A stretch of 64,000 nt of DNA from Bradyrhizobium canariense (GTDB lineage Bacteria; Pseudomonadota; Alphaproteobacteria; Rhizobiales; Xanthobacteraceae): positions 1 through 64,000 of the forward strand of contig NZ_VSST01000059.1 of the NCBI RefSeq assembly GCF_019402665.1, given 5' to 3'. Below the pieces are notes generated by a model. That model did no database searches, was not told the DNA's origin, and was given only the letters and a program-made list of their open reading frames with translations. Of the stretch, positions 17,323 to 26,547 are shown piece after piece; the first letter of the stretch is position 1; every line of letters begins with the position of its first letter. The position numbers were made by a program, and so were the translations under genes.

Positions 17323-18026
17323 TATCCGCTCGCCTACCTCTTGTGGCGTTGCTACTCATATCCGTTTCAATCAATTGCATTCTGGCCGGAGCCATTGGTT
17401 TTGGCATCACGACCAGGGCAACCGCCTCCGCTCTTGTAAAGAAGATCAAGAACACCGTGGTTACACGAGATGACACGATAAGAGACAGTGAACTGTCGAG
17501 CATTACATGCTGGGGAGACAGCTTGACTGCCGGCACAGGCGCTGCACTCCACGAGGATTACTGTAGCGTGCTAGCCAACCTCCTCTACCGCAATAGCTAC
17601 AACGGCGGAGTTGGTGGTGAGACGTCTCGTCAGATTCGTAAGCGCATGATCGAGCGAGTGGCCGGACTTGATGGTGGAATAACCATCATTTGGGCGGGGC
17701 GAAACAATTACAACGAACCACAAGCCGTGATGAATGACGTCTCGGCAATGGTGAAATCATTACCCAATAAAGCGCACTTTCTCGTGCTAGGAATTATTCG
17801 CGGAGAGTATCCGGATGAAGGCTTTCGACAACCGGGAGACACCAAGATTTCCGAACTGAACCGAGAACTGGCAGGCCTGTATGGCGGCAACTTCCTAGAT
17901 ATCCAATTGGATTTCCCTCTCGCGAGCGCCTCGACGTACAGAGCAGACCAAATTCACCTCAATCGACTGGGCTATTCGAAGGTTGCCATCGTGCTCGCTC
18001 AGACCATTCTCGATCGGAACTGGTAG
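17319..18026 (+). CDS. Membrane-anchored SGNH/GDSL hydrolase
   Basis: 235 residues with an N-terminal membrane segment or signal anchor (~residues 6-30). The SGNH blocks are in order: CWGDSLTAGTG (nucleophile Ser, ~residue 68), GVGGETSRQI (Gly), WAGRNNY (Asn), and DQIHLNRLGY near the C-terminus (Asp and His). Such enzymes in polysaccharide loci act as acyl esterases, or as the periplasmic half of O-acetylation systems. The ATGA overlap with the flippase puts it in the same operon, so its substrate is probably the repeat unit in the periplasm. Confidence 0.85.
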   Translation: MISARLPLVALLLISVSINCILAGAIGFGITTRATASALVKKIKNTVVTRDDTIRDSELSSITCWGDSLTAGTGAALHEDYCSVLANLLYRNSYNGGVGGETSRQIRKRMIERVAGLDGGITIIWAGRNNYNEPQAVMNDVSAMVKSLPNKAHFLVLGIIRGEYPDEGFRQPGDTKISELNRELAGLYGGNFLDIQLDFPLASASTYRADQIHLNRLGYSKVAIVLAQTILDRNW

Positions 18027-18197
18027 TTTGGAAGCTGCTGTATCCGCAGCAGCGCACTTTTAATCATCTTACTGAACAAGAATGGATCCATGGCAAGCCG
18101 CAATCCCACTGCCGCCAACATCAAACGCTTTCATCCGCGAGGGCTCGACTGTATAAATTGGGTCGTGACCGTTGAACTGGGCGCCCGCTAAATTACC

Positions 18198-19685
18198 ATG
18201 AAATCCTTATCTTATATTTATCTGTTTATCATCGGAACCTGCACAATCACGCAGCTCCTCATGGGAGCTGATTTATTCGTTCTTGTGGTCCTTGCGCTCA
18301 TTAGCGTCGGTGGCGCCCTTGGCCTTCGTAAGGAACCAGTCATTGCTGATTGGTTGTATCTGATGCTCGTAGCCTATTGCGGGACATTGGCTCTGATATT
18401 GAAGACTGCTCTCTTCCAAACGGTCGATTCCAATCTGTCAGAGCCGACTACTTCATGCGGCTATTTGCTGATCGGCTTCACCTCATTGACCGCTGGCTAT
18501 CTAGCAAGCCGTCCGAGCGCAAAAACGATAGGAATGGCCGGACTTAGTAGTCTTTTCTCTCGAGTTGACTTTCTGCAACTCACCACAAAACTAGTATTTG
18601 CCGTTGGCCTATTGCTCCAAGGCTTACACATAATCTTACGGCCTCAATTTGTACCCGGCACAAACGTCATAGAGGAGGGGTTCGGTGGGTTCGGAGCATT
18701 CTACTTCCTTCTTCCGTTCTCGATCGCGATGCAGACCGCACTCTGCATCTACCAGCCAAGCAAGAGGTCAAATGGAATTACCCTAGTGGGCATGCTGCTA
18801 TTAATTGCCGCCGAATCGGTACTCGGGAACGTGAAAAAGAATATCGTCGATGCTGCGCTAATCGTTGCATGTTCATATTTTCTTTTCGACAATGCTAAGG
18901 TGAACATCAAGGCGGTCATTGCGGGCATAGCCGCGTTTATGCTCTTGGTATTGTACATCAACCCGCTCATTCACATCATGCGGCCTTCCCTGTATGGCCT
19001 TAGCTTTGAGCAACGAATTGATTTGGGAGTTAAGACGCTTGAAGATACGGGCATGGATCCTTGGGAGCTTGCCGATCGCTCTGCTCGCGTGTTGAGAGGG
19101 TACGAGGCACAGTATTCCCCGACGGGCAGCTATTTCTATCCCAGCACGCTCAACTTCGACCGTTTCGCTCTGATACTCCCACTCGATCAAATTACGAGAG
19201 CACTCCCCCGTGCGGGCACTATGGGTTCGCAGATTTTCTCGACGATAATATCAACGGTTCTTCCATCTTTTCTAGTCCCAAAAGAGGCGGCCGCTACGCC
19301 GGACCTTATTGCTTGGCATTTCGGCTTTCGAACTATTGGATCAGTAAGCCGTCCAGTCGTTGGACTAATCCCCAGTGCGGTTGCTGGGTTTGGCGTTTTT
19401 GGAGCGGCCATAATACCCTTCTTCACGATCTTCGTTGGTTTCCGATTTCTCAACCTTCTTACCGGTTCCTTGAAAAATAACCCTTGGGCCATCTCGGTGT
19501 TTTCCTCGTCGACACTCCTCGCTGAAAAGGAGGTGGCTCCCTTCATCGAATTTTTTCTGAGAGATTTTGCTCTATCGTTGGTATTTGCGCTCGCGCTCAA
19601 ATTCGCGTATTCAGCACACGCTCAGCTCGGCCCGAAAGCCCTAGCGCAAATGAGGCCCCGCAGAAACGAACGGCTTGAATCCTAA
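18198..19685 (+). CDS. Wzy-like polysaccharide polymerase candidate
   Basis: 495 residues with about 11-12 hydrophobic segments and a large hydrophilic loop (~residues 265-360, with RIDLGVKTLEDTGMDPWELA and RSARVLRGYEAQYSP). That topology and its place after the flippase suit a Wzy polymerase, a family with little sequence conservation. The C-terminus is SAHAQLGPKALAQ then a basic tail. 171 bases separate it from the SGNH gene. Its last 45 bases overlap the 3' end of the convergent beta-helix gene. Assignment is by topology and context, not by motif. Confidence 0.7.
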   Translation: MKSLSYIYLFIIGTCTITQLLMGADLFVLVVLALISVGGALGLRKEPVIADWLYLMLVAYCGTLALILKTALFQTVDSNLSEPTTSCGYLLIGFTSLTAGYLASRPSAKTIGMAGLSSLFSRVDFLQLTTKLVFAVGLLLQGLHIILRPQFVPGTNVIEEGFGGFGAFYFLLPFSIAMQTALCIYQPSKRSNGITLVGMLLLIAAESVLGNVKKNIVDAALIVACSYFLFDNAKVNIKAVIAGIAAFMLLVLYINPLIHIMRPSLYGLSFEQRIDLGVKTLEDTGMDPWELADRSARVLRGYEAQYSPTGSYFYPSTLNFDRFALILPLDQITRALPRAGTMGSQIFSTIISTVLPSFLVPKEAAATPDLIAWHFGFRTIGSVSRPVVGLIPSAVAGFGVFGAAIIPFFTIFVGFRFLNLLTGSLKNNPWAISVFSSSTLLAEKEVAPFIEFFLRDFALSLVFALALKFAYSAHAQLGPKALAQMRPRRNERLES

Positions 19686-21728
19686 TTTGAAGACTGGCGA
19701 GCCGGGATCGAGCTTTGCTTCGGTCGAGGACAACGAAGTAAAGCGAGGATCTTCGCCAACAGAGTTCGCATCTCGTCCTAGTCTCTTCCACTCTTCGAAT
19801 GAGATCGCATCAGAAAGCCTGCGGGTCCCTGCGAGAGAATTCCAGTAAACATTCTTATCGAAGAGGACGTTCGTATTCTGCCATGGTCCATGGAATAAGG
19901 AGTCCGCGCCGTTCCAGTAGACAATGTTATTTTCGAATGTCAGCGCGAGACGATCATCCTTGGCTGTGCCGATTGTAAGCTGAGCATTGCGTCCGAGGGC
20001 GAATACGTTGTTTCTCACAATGTTGTCGTGGCCATAGTTTACGGTTAAGCCGCTATCACTAGTGTCGTAAACTAAGTTATTCTCGATCAATATTGACGAC
20101 GAGCCCTCATCTAGTGCGATTCCAAATCCGCCGTAGTAATGACCAAGAACGTGCGAGACCGTGTTGCGGATTATTTTCGTTCCCGGAGAAACGCCGAGCG
20201 TGTACACACCCGCTAGATCTGACAATACGCCTTGTCCAATATGGTGGATCGAGTTGTCAGAAATGACGTTGTCCCAAGCACGACTCTCTCCATATCCCCA
20301 CGTCCAACCAACGGAGATACCGCTATAGTAGGTATCTGAGATTTCGTTTTCCAGCACTTGGTTTCGTGGTGAGTTTCCTATCCACACGCCGACGCCCGCC
20401 GGATCAATTCGGCCAATCGCCCTTATTGAATTTCCTCTAACCGAAATGTCTCCGACAGCACTGTCTCCGCGACGCTTGAGAAGCTCTGGAACAGATGCCG
20501 TGCTCACCGCATCTCCGACCAGGATTGCACCTGCTCCGAGATCCGCGAAACGGCTGGCCTGCACACGATCGAAATGACAGCCGGGGCCAAATACTATGCC
20601 ATGCCCGCCAGTGCTTCGAATCGTAATGTCGGAAAATTCGACATTCGTTGCTCCAAGTAAGGCCACGGCCGCGGGCATGCCAATGGCCGATTGCCCGAGG
20701 GCAAGTCCCTGGGCCGGGAGGGTCCAGTTTGTTTGAGCAAATGTCAGACCCTCAAAGCGCAAGTTACGAACACCGACGTTTTCGGCACCTGCATCGATTA
20801 ACACCAATACGTGCTCCAGCTTTGGTGCCACCATGATGGTTTTTTCAGGCGTTTCCCCGGCTACGGGGATATAGGTAAGATCACCAGTTTTGTGGTCCAG
20901 ATAGAATTCACCTGGATCACTCAGTGCCTCCCGTACGTGTTCAACTCGGTACCGTGTCCCGATCGGAATTTTGTACCAATTCTGCCGTGTACTTCCTGTG
21001 AGACGGACTGTTTTTTCACGTGGATCAAGTTCAGCAACATGAAATGCGGCGGAACTCCAATTGAGGAGCAGCCGAATCTCGACCGCGTTGAGATCATACC
21101 AATCTGATCTCAGATCTCCATCGGAAAAACCGAACCTATCATAGCCCTTGCCCCTCGCCTCGGACGAGGCCGGCATTTCCCGCGTTGTAGTGAGATATCC
21201 GCGCTTCGGAAAGCGCGCAGCGTAACGTCGCTCCTCGTTCGCATAGAGCTGAGAAAACATCCACTTGCCCTGCGCAACTTCGGGCAAATGAAGCTGCCAG
21301 CGCCCCCGACCGTCCAGAGTCCACCCTGCTAGTCGGCGTCCGCCACTGAAAACTGGATGTTCGCCGGCCATTGCGGCAAATACATTAGGCTCCTCAATGG
21401 TGCCAGAATCCTCGGGGCGAAGGTTAATCGGTTCATTCAAGAAATACGTCCCGCCGCGAAACAGAACTCGATAGCCGCCCTGGCGCGCTCCAGGCTCCGA
21501 TTTGAGCTTGCGAATCAGATCAACCGCCTGCGCTGGACTGGCCAGCGGACCATGTCCTTGCCCATCATCTTGCTCGGACGTTCCAGACCACGCGTCGTTT
21601 CCATCGGGAGCAACGTATATGGTTTGAGTTAGATTTCCCGAATTTGCGGCGGAGACTGAGCAAAACGTAGCTCCGAGAAGAAGCGCCGAAGCTATATAGC
21701 TAGGCCATTTCCGGTGAGCCACGTCCAT
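19641..21728 (-). CDS. Secreted right-handed beta-helix protein, GH141-like glycosidase candidate
   Basis: About 695 residues. A signal peptide (YIASALLLGATFCSVSA) is followed by IYVAPDGNDAWSGTSEQDDG and GPLASPAQAVDLIRKLKSE, the start typical of beta-helix polysaccharide-degrading enzymes. An insertion-like domain (~residues 140-290, with YANEERRYAARFPKRGYL and EFYLDHKTGDLTYIP) resembles the GH141 arrangement. From ~330 many short turns repeat (NVGVRNLRFEGL, NQVLENEISDTYYSGISV, NIVRNNVFALG). GH141 includes an alpha-L-fucosidase, which fits GDP-fucose synthesis in the same locus. The family call is from memory of architecture. A polysaccharide lyase or C5-epimerase-like role is possible. TTG at 21740 is an alternative start. 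Confidence 0.75.
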   Translation of the reverse strand: MDVAHRKWPSYIASALLLGATFCSVSAANSGNLTQTIYVAPDGNDAWSGTSEQDDGQGHGPLASPAQAVDLIRKLKSEPGARQGGYRVLFRGGTYFLNEPINLRPEDSGTIEEPNVFAAMAGEHPVFSGGRRLAGWTLDGRGRWQLHLPEVAQGKWMFSQLYANEERRYAARFPKRGYLTTTREMPASSEARGKGYDRFGFSDGDLRSDWYDLNAVEIRLLLNWSSAAFHVAELDPREKTVRLTGSTRQNWYKIPIGTRYRVEHVREALSDPGEFYLDHKTGDLTYIPVAGETPEKTIMVAPKLEHVLVLIDAGAENVGVRNLRFEGLTFAQTNWTLPAQGLALGQSAIGMPAAVALLGATNVEFSDITIRSTGGHGIVFGPGCHFDRVQASRFADLGAGAILVGDAVSTASVPELLKRRGDSAVGDISVRGNSIRAIGRIDPAGVGVWIGNSPRNQVLENEISDTYYSGISVGWTWGYGESRAWDNVISDNSIHHIGQGVLSDLAGVYTLGVSPGTKIIRNTVSHVLGHYYGGFGIALDEGSSSILIENNLVYDTSDSGLTVNYGHDNIVRNNVFALGRNAQLTIGTAKDDRLALTFENNIVYWNGADSLFHGPWQNTNVLFDKNVYWNSLAGTRRLSDAISFEEWKRLGRDANSVGEDPRFTSLSSTEAKLDPGSPVFKLGFKPFVSAGPHLR

Positions 21729-22073
21729 GAGCCGCCCCAAGACAATTTGTTACTGACCGCGGATTCGTTGCATTTAACCGTCCCTTTGTCTCGCAAATAA
21801 TTGCTGGGGGTCTGGAATGCCTCGGGCTGAGAGTTGCCGAGTTGAGCAACCTGAAATCCGCGTGTTTTGGCCAAATAGCCAGATGGCAGGGCGACTTCAA
21901 CATACAAGCGCCCGCAGAGTTCTAGGCAGGTCCGCGCAACCTAGCGGCACTCCTCGCTTGCGAATTTACTAAACCAACAACGTCTGGTACCCTCTCGGTA
22001 CGACATATTGTATTGTGGGTTTCGGTTTTTTTCTTTTGGACCCAAAAAATTTTGCAACCGATCGTGCTATTCA
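21729..22073. other. 345-base divergent intergenic region
   Basis: Lies between the start of the beta-helix gene (minus) and the GT4 gene (plus), so it must hold promoters for both. The part from 21960 to 22070 is AT-rich with T- and A-runs (for example TTTTTTTCTTTTGG near 22025). I see no clear inverted repeat or small gene. Confidence 0.4.
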
Positions 22074-23336
22074 ATGGTGTTTAAACCAGCAACTGAAGAA
22101 CGGCCCATTCCGAAGGCCGTCGATTTGGGCACCTTGAAGATTCTACACATCATCGGCACGGCGGATCCCAGAAGCGGGGGCCCGATCGAGGGCCTCATTC
22201 GTTCATCTGAAGCCTTGGCGAAGCTCGGCCACTTCCGCGAAATTGCGACGCTGGACCATCCTGACGACCCCTGGGTCAAGGATTTCCCGCTTCCGATTTT
22301 TGCGCTTGGGCGTATTCCAATCCACGAGCGGCGACGGCTGGATTGGCTGCCATGGGTCCACTACGGTTATACCTCCGGTTTGGTGCCTTGGCTGAAAGAT
22401 CATGCGCGCGATTACGACGTCGTAATCGTTAACGGGCTCTGGAACTACTCCGCCGGCGGCGCCAGCCGAGTACTGCCTCGTTCGGGAGTGCCTTACTTCG
22501 TCTTCACACATGGGATGCTCGACCCGTGGTTCCGGAAGGAATATCCGATCAAGACCGCTTTCAAGCAGGTGTCCTGGTGGCTGAACGAGGGACCGCTGTT
22601 GCGCAACGCAAATGGAGTGCTCTTCACATGTGAGGAAGAGCGCTTGCTGGCCCGGAATGCATTCTGGCCTTACCGGGTCCGGGAGTTTGCCGTGGGGTAC
22701 GGCACCAGCGACGTGGCCGGCCATCGCGAGGCCCAGGTCGCCGCCTTTCGGGAGCAATTGTCCGCCCTGGGACAGCGCGGGTTCTTGCTCTTCCTCAGTC
22801 GCATTCATCAAAAAAAGGGATGCGATCTGCTTGTGGATGCGTTCGCAGAGATAGCCTCCTCCGTCCCCGACCTCGATCTTGTGATGGCTGGTCCGGACCA
22901 GTCCGGCTGGGTCAGCGAGCTAAAGCATCGGGCCGAAGCAGCTGGCATCGGTCATCGGATTCATTGGCCCGGGATGCTCGAGGGCGACCAAAAATGGGGC
23001 GCCTTTCACGACTGTGAAGCATTCGTGCTTCCGTCTCATCAGGAGAATTTCGGGATCGTGGTGGCCGAAGCGCTTGCCTGCGGCAAGCCCGTTCTGATCA
23101 CCGACAAGGTGAACATCTGGAGAGAGATCAAGGAAGACGGAGCCGGGCTAGTCGCCTCCGATGATGCGGCCGGCATTCTCTCCCTCCTGAGCGGATACCT
23201 CGCCTTGAGCCCGGACCAGCGGCAGAGCATGGCCGAAGCCGGGCGACAGAGTTTCCTGAAACGCTTCGATATCGAGCAAAACGCCCAGACGTTGCTCGAC
23301 GTACTCCGCACGGGCATTTCGCATGGACGTCCTTGA
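22074..23336 (+). CDS. GT4-family glycosyltransferase
   Basis: About 420 residues, GT-B fold. The N-terminus has LKILHIIGTADPRSGGPIEG. The C-terminal domain has FLLFLSRIHQKKGCDLLVDA (donor Arg/Lys region), DLVMAGPDQSGW, and the EX7E-type segment LPSHQENFGIVVAEALACGK followed by PVLITDKVNIW. It transfers a nucleotide-activated sugar on the cytoplasmic face. First gene of a tight plus-strand operon: the next gene starts 14 bases before its stop. An upstream TTG at 22008 gives an unlikely N-terminal extension. Confidence 0.92.
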   Translation: MVFKPATEERPIPKAVDLGTLKILHIIGTADPRSGGPIEGLIRSSEALAKLGHFREIATLDHPDDPWVKDFPLPIFALGRIPIHERRRLDWLPWVHYGYTSGLVPWLKDHARDYDVVIVNGLWNYSAGGASRVLPRSGVPYFVFTHGMLDPWFRKEYPIKTAFKQVSWWLNEGPLLRNANGVLFTCEEERLLARNAFWPYRVREFAVGYGTSDVAGHREAQVAAFREQLSALGQRGFLLFLSRIHQKKGCDLLVDAFAEIASSVPDLDLVMAGPDQSGWVSELKHRAEAAGIGHRIHWPGMLEGDQKWGAFHDCEAFVLPSHQENFGIVVAEALACGKPVLITDKVNIWREIKEDGAGLVASDDAAGILSLLSGYLALSPDQRQSMAEAGRQSFLKRFDIEQNAQTLLDVLRTGISHGRP

Positions 23337-23907
23337 CGCCAAGAGCACGACGCCGATGGAAGGCGGCCCCAGCTTTTCGCTTTGGAATCGCCTGTTTCGC
23401 GTTGGCTGGGGTGTGACCTGGGGTCTGCTCGCTTCATGGACACCGCCATTCATGCATCCATGGCGACGCTTCTTGTTACGATCGTTTGGCGCGAAAGTTG
23501 CTGGAACAGCTGGAATATATGGCAGCGCCAGGATCTGGTATCCTCCAAACCTTGAGATCGGCGAGCACGCCTACATCGGCCCACGAGTGAATGTCTATTG
23601 CATGGCCAAGATCACCTTTGGTGCCTATTCGCTGGCGTCCCAGGGCGCGCATATTTGCGCGGGCAGTCACGACGTAGACGATTTCAATTTCCAGCTGAGA
23701 GCGAAGCCGATCGAGATCGGCGCACAGGCATGGGTCGCCGCTGAAGCTTTCGTTGGGCCGGGCGTTACGATTGGAGAGGGAGCCGTGCTCGGAGCGCGCG
23801 CTTGTGCATTTCGCGATTTGGAGGCATGGGTGGTGTACTCGGGAAATCCGGCTCAGCCCCTTCGAGAACGGAAATACCATCCTCGTACGCCGACGAAACC
23901 ATGCTGA
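23323..23907 (+). CDS. WcaF-type hexapeptide acetyltransferase
   Basis: 194 residues with a left-handed beta-helix of hexapeptide repeats: IGEHAYIGPRVNVYCMAKIT, FGAYSLASQGAHICAGSHD (catalytic-type His in SHD), then IEIGAQAWVAAEAFVGPGVT and IGEGAVLGARACAF. The N-terminal FRVGWGVTWGLLASWTPPFM and HPWRRFLLRSFGAKV resemble the colanic acid acetyltransferases WcaF/WcaB. It probably O-acetylates a sugar of the repeat unit with acetyl-CoA in the cytoplasm. It overlaps the GT4 gene by 14 bases and the next gene by 7, so it is translationally coupled on both sides. Confidence 0.9.
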   Translation: MDVLDAKSTTPMEGGPSFSLWNRLFRVGWGVTWGLLASWTPPFMHPWRRFLLRSFGAKVAGTAGIYGSARIWYPPNLEIGEHAYIGPRVNVYCMAKITFGAYSLASQGAHICAGSHDVDDFNFQLRAKPIEIGAQAWVAAEAFVGPGVTIGEGAVLGARACAFRDLEAWVVYSGNPAQPLRERKYHPRTPTKPC

Positions 23908-25568
23908 TCCGGTTTCGTGACATTTCCGATGCGCCGCTGACAGACTTCTGTGTCGTGGGTGCCGGGCCCGCCGGCATCGCACTTGCCTTGGCTCTGGCTG
24001 ATCTCGGACGTTCAGTGCTTCTCGTGGAGTCTGGCGAAGAGGCCCCTAATCCTTCTGCGGCAGAGCTAGCGCGCGCCGAGGTTCAAAACGAGCAGACTCA
24101 TGCTCCCCCTGAAATCGCATCTTGCCGCGCGTTCGGAGGCACCTCGTGGTGGTGGGGTGGGCGCTGCGTCCCCTTCGACAAGGCTGACTTTGGCGACCGT
24201 CCCTACGCGCGGGGGACTGACTGGCCGTTCTCATACGAAGAAATAGACGGCTGGAGTCCGAAGGCAGCCGATTTTTTTGGATGCGGGACAGGTCAATTCG
24301 AAATGGAGCCCAGCGGCTGGAGAGAGCTTGGCCAGATCTCGATTGCCCAACTCGAACGCTGGACGCCGGACACCAACTTAAAGACCAAGTACTTCGAACG
24401 TGTGCGCCAATCTCGCGCCATCACGCTCCTTCTCGGGGCGACGTTGACCGATATCCAACTTGATGGTGAGAGCGGACACGTTACGGCGATCACGCTGACA
24501 GATGAACGCAAGTCGATCGAAGTGCCGGTTCGAACCTGCATATTAGCCTGCGGCGGACTCGAGACCACTCGGATCATGCTGCACGTGGGACGGAAGTATC
24601 CAAATATACTTCCAAGTGGTGATAGTGTCATTGGGAGATTCTATATGGGCCACATCTCGGGAAAGATCGCAGATGTGGTGTTCTCGGATCCTGGATCGAT
24701 TAATGAATTCGACTTTTTTGTTGATGATAGCCATTTTGCCCGCCGTCGCTTCACCATAGGCGAGGAGGCGCTAAAGCAGCATGAGGTCCTCAACATCGCG
24801 TTCTGGATCGACAATCCTCCCTTTCATCATGCGAGCCACGGCAGTGGAATTCTGTCAGCAGTTTGGTTGATGCTCGCGATACCGTTCATCGGCCGTCGTT
24901 TGCTTTCAGAAGGTGTCCGGATCAGCCATGTTGGTCCTCGCCCCTATACCATCGCAAATCATCTGCTCAATATCTTCAGATCGCCCTTTTCGGTACTGTC
25001 GTCCGCAATGCGACTCCTGCACGAGCGCTATCTTTCCTCGCCTCGCAAGCCGGGATTTCTCGTACGAAGCAAGGGAGGACGCTACGCCCTCCATTACCAT
25101 GGCGAGCAGTTGCCGAGAAAGAGTTCGTTCGTAGCCCTCTCCGATCAAATGGCCCCCCTTGGGGTGCCTCGTCTCACAGTTGATTTCAACTACTCCGAAC
25201 TGGATGCGCAGTCTGTCGTCCGGGCTCATCAGTTGCTGGACCGATCGCTCCGTAACTCGCAGGTCGGATACCTGGTGTACCGAGCTCCCGAAGAAGAACT
25301 CACAGCTCGAGTTCTGGAGCAAGCCTCGGACGGTTATCATCAGTTGGGAACGACCCGCATGAGCCGCGATCCCGATACAGGGGTTGTTGATGGCAACTGC
25401 AAGATTCACGGGATCGACAATCTTTATCTACTGAGTGGCAGCGTCTTTCCATCGTCTGGTCAAGCCAATCCAACATTTCTAATTGTCGCGCTCGCGTTCC
25501 GACTCGCCTCGCACTTGGGAAAGAGGACCGACGCACCCGCAACCAAGCAAACTCACGCAGCCGTATAG
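23901..25568 (+). CDS. GMC-family FAD-dependent oxidoreductase of the polysaccharide locus
   Basis: About 555 residues. An N-terminal Rossmann motif (DFCVVGAGPAGIALALALAD, VLLVESGEE) is followed by a flavin-contact loop FGGTSWWWGGRCVPFD, and the C-terminal active-site region GYHQLGTTRMS ... GSVFPSSGQANPTFLIVALA carries the His/Asn pair of the GMC and pyranose-oxidase families. It should oxidise a sugar hydroxyl to a ketone. ATG 23901 lies inside the end of the acetyltransferase gene (overlap 7), which argues for this start over an in-frame extension to 23802. An aldo/keto reductase follows 7 bases after its stop, so oxidation may be followed by reduction of the same sugar. Substrate unknown. 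Confidence 0.88.
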   Translation: MLIRFRDISDAPLTDFCVVGAGPAGIALALALADLGRSVLLVESGEEAPNPSAAELARAEVQNEQTHAPPEIASCRAFGGTSWWWGGRCVPFDKADFGDRPYARGTDWPFSYEEIDGWSPKAADFFGCGTGQFEMEPSGWRELGQISIAQLERWTPDTNLKTKYFERVRQSRAITLLLGATLTDIQLDGESGHVTAITLTDERKSIEVPVRTCILACGGLETTRIMLHVGRKYPNILPSGDSVIGRFYMGHISGKIADVVFSDPGSINEFDFFVDDSHFARRRFTIGEEALKQHEVLNIAFWIDNPPFHHASHGSGILSAVWLMLAIPFIGRRLLSEGVRISHVGPRPYTIANHLLNIFRSPFSVLSSAMRLLHERYLSSPRKPGFLVRSKGGRYALHYHGEQLPRKSSFVALSDQMAPLGVPRLTVDFNYSELDAQSVVRAHQLLDRSLRNSQVGYLVYRAPEEELTARVLEQASDGYHQLGTTRMSRDPDTGVVDGNCKIHGIDNLYLLSGSVFPSSGQANPTFLIVALAFRLASHLGKRTDAPATKQTHAAV

Positions 25569-25575
25569 GTCCTTG

Positions 25576-26532
25576 ATGCGCACCGTCTATCATCCTGTTC
25601 TCAAGCGTGAGGTATCTGCGATCGGTTTCGGATGCGCGTCATTGGGATCTCGAATATCTCCTTCCGAAGGTATTCGATCGCTTGGACAAGCTTACGATCT
25701 GGGCGTCAATTGGTTCGACGTCGCTCCACCTTACGGAGATGGGCAAGCAGAAGCGATATTGGGATCATTTCTTCACCGCCGCCGGGATCAAGCGGTTGTT
25801 TGCACAAAGGTCGGGATCGCTCGGCCGGAAATTTCGACGATCAAGAGACTCCTGCGATCCCCCGCGCGTTGGGCCGTTCAAAGATTTCCAGGCCTCCGAA
25901 AGCAGGTGTCCCGAGCGCGTTCAGTAGGGCTCCGTCCGCCGCTCGAGCCTGCCACCATTCGAAAGTCTGTGGAGGCCAGCCTCCGCTTCCTGAAGACCGA
26001 CTACGTAGATGTGCTTGCTTTGCATGAACCAAGTATTGAGGACTGTACAAGCCCAGATGTCCTCGAAGCCTTGGCAAACATTCGAACGCAAGGTCTCGCA
26101 AAAACAATATCTATCGCGGGATCGCTCGAATCCATATTGGCTGGCACCAACGCTTCGACATTGTTCGAGGGAGCTCAATTTCCGAACAGCCCAATCTCTC
26201 GGAATCTCGATAAGCTCTGCATGAGCGTCACTGCTGAGAGCTCTTTTTTTGTAACCCACAGTATTCTCGATCCCGAGCTCCATAGACGCCTTGGTCAATG
26301 GTTAGAAAGCAGAGGCGGCAACTCTCAAGTCGAGATGACCCCGGCCCAGCTTTTGATCGACTATGCTCTTGCCAAGAACCGAGCAGGAACTGTGGTATTA
26401 TCTATGTACTCCGGTCGGCACATTATCGAGAATTGCACGAGGGCGTCGCAACAGATTGACCCGACTGTTCTTGAGTTGGTCGATAGGCTTATTTCCTCGA
26501 GTAACAACAATCAAAATCATCTGGCTAATTAA
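25576..26532 (+). CDS. Aldo/keto reductase of the polysaccharide locus
   Basis: About 318 residues, TIM-barrel AKR superfamily. The catalytic tetrad is visible: Asp and Tyr in WFDVAPPYGDGQAE, Lys in VVCTKVGIA, His in VDVLALHEPS. The N-terminus reads VYHPVLKREVSAIGFGCASL. The NADPH-binding tail is less typical (LSMYSGRHIIENC in place of the usual GA.....N). ATG 25576 lies 7 bases after the GMC stop, with an extension to 25483 only by overlap. It would reduce a keto sugar, plausibly the product of the preceding gene. Confidence 0.87.
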   Translation: MRTVYHPVLKREVSAIGFGCASLGSRISPSEGIRSLGQAYDLGVNWFDVAPPYGDGQAEAILGSFLHRRRDQAVVCTKVGIARPEISTIKRLLRSPARWAVQRFPGLRKQVSRARSVGLRPPLEPATIRKSVEASLRFLKTDYVDVLALHEPSIEDCTSPDVLEALANIRTQGLAKTISIAGSLESILAGTNASTLFEGAQFPNSPISRNLDKLCMSVTAESSFFVTHSILDPELHRRLGQWLESRGGNSQVEMTPAQLLIDYALAKNRAGTVVLSMYSGRHIIENCTRASQQIDPTVLELVDRLISSSNNNQNHLAN

Positions 26533-26547
26533 GCGTGAGTTTCTCCA

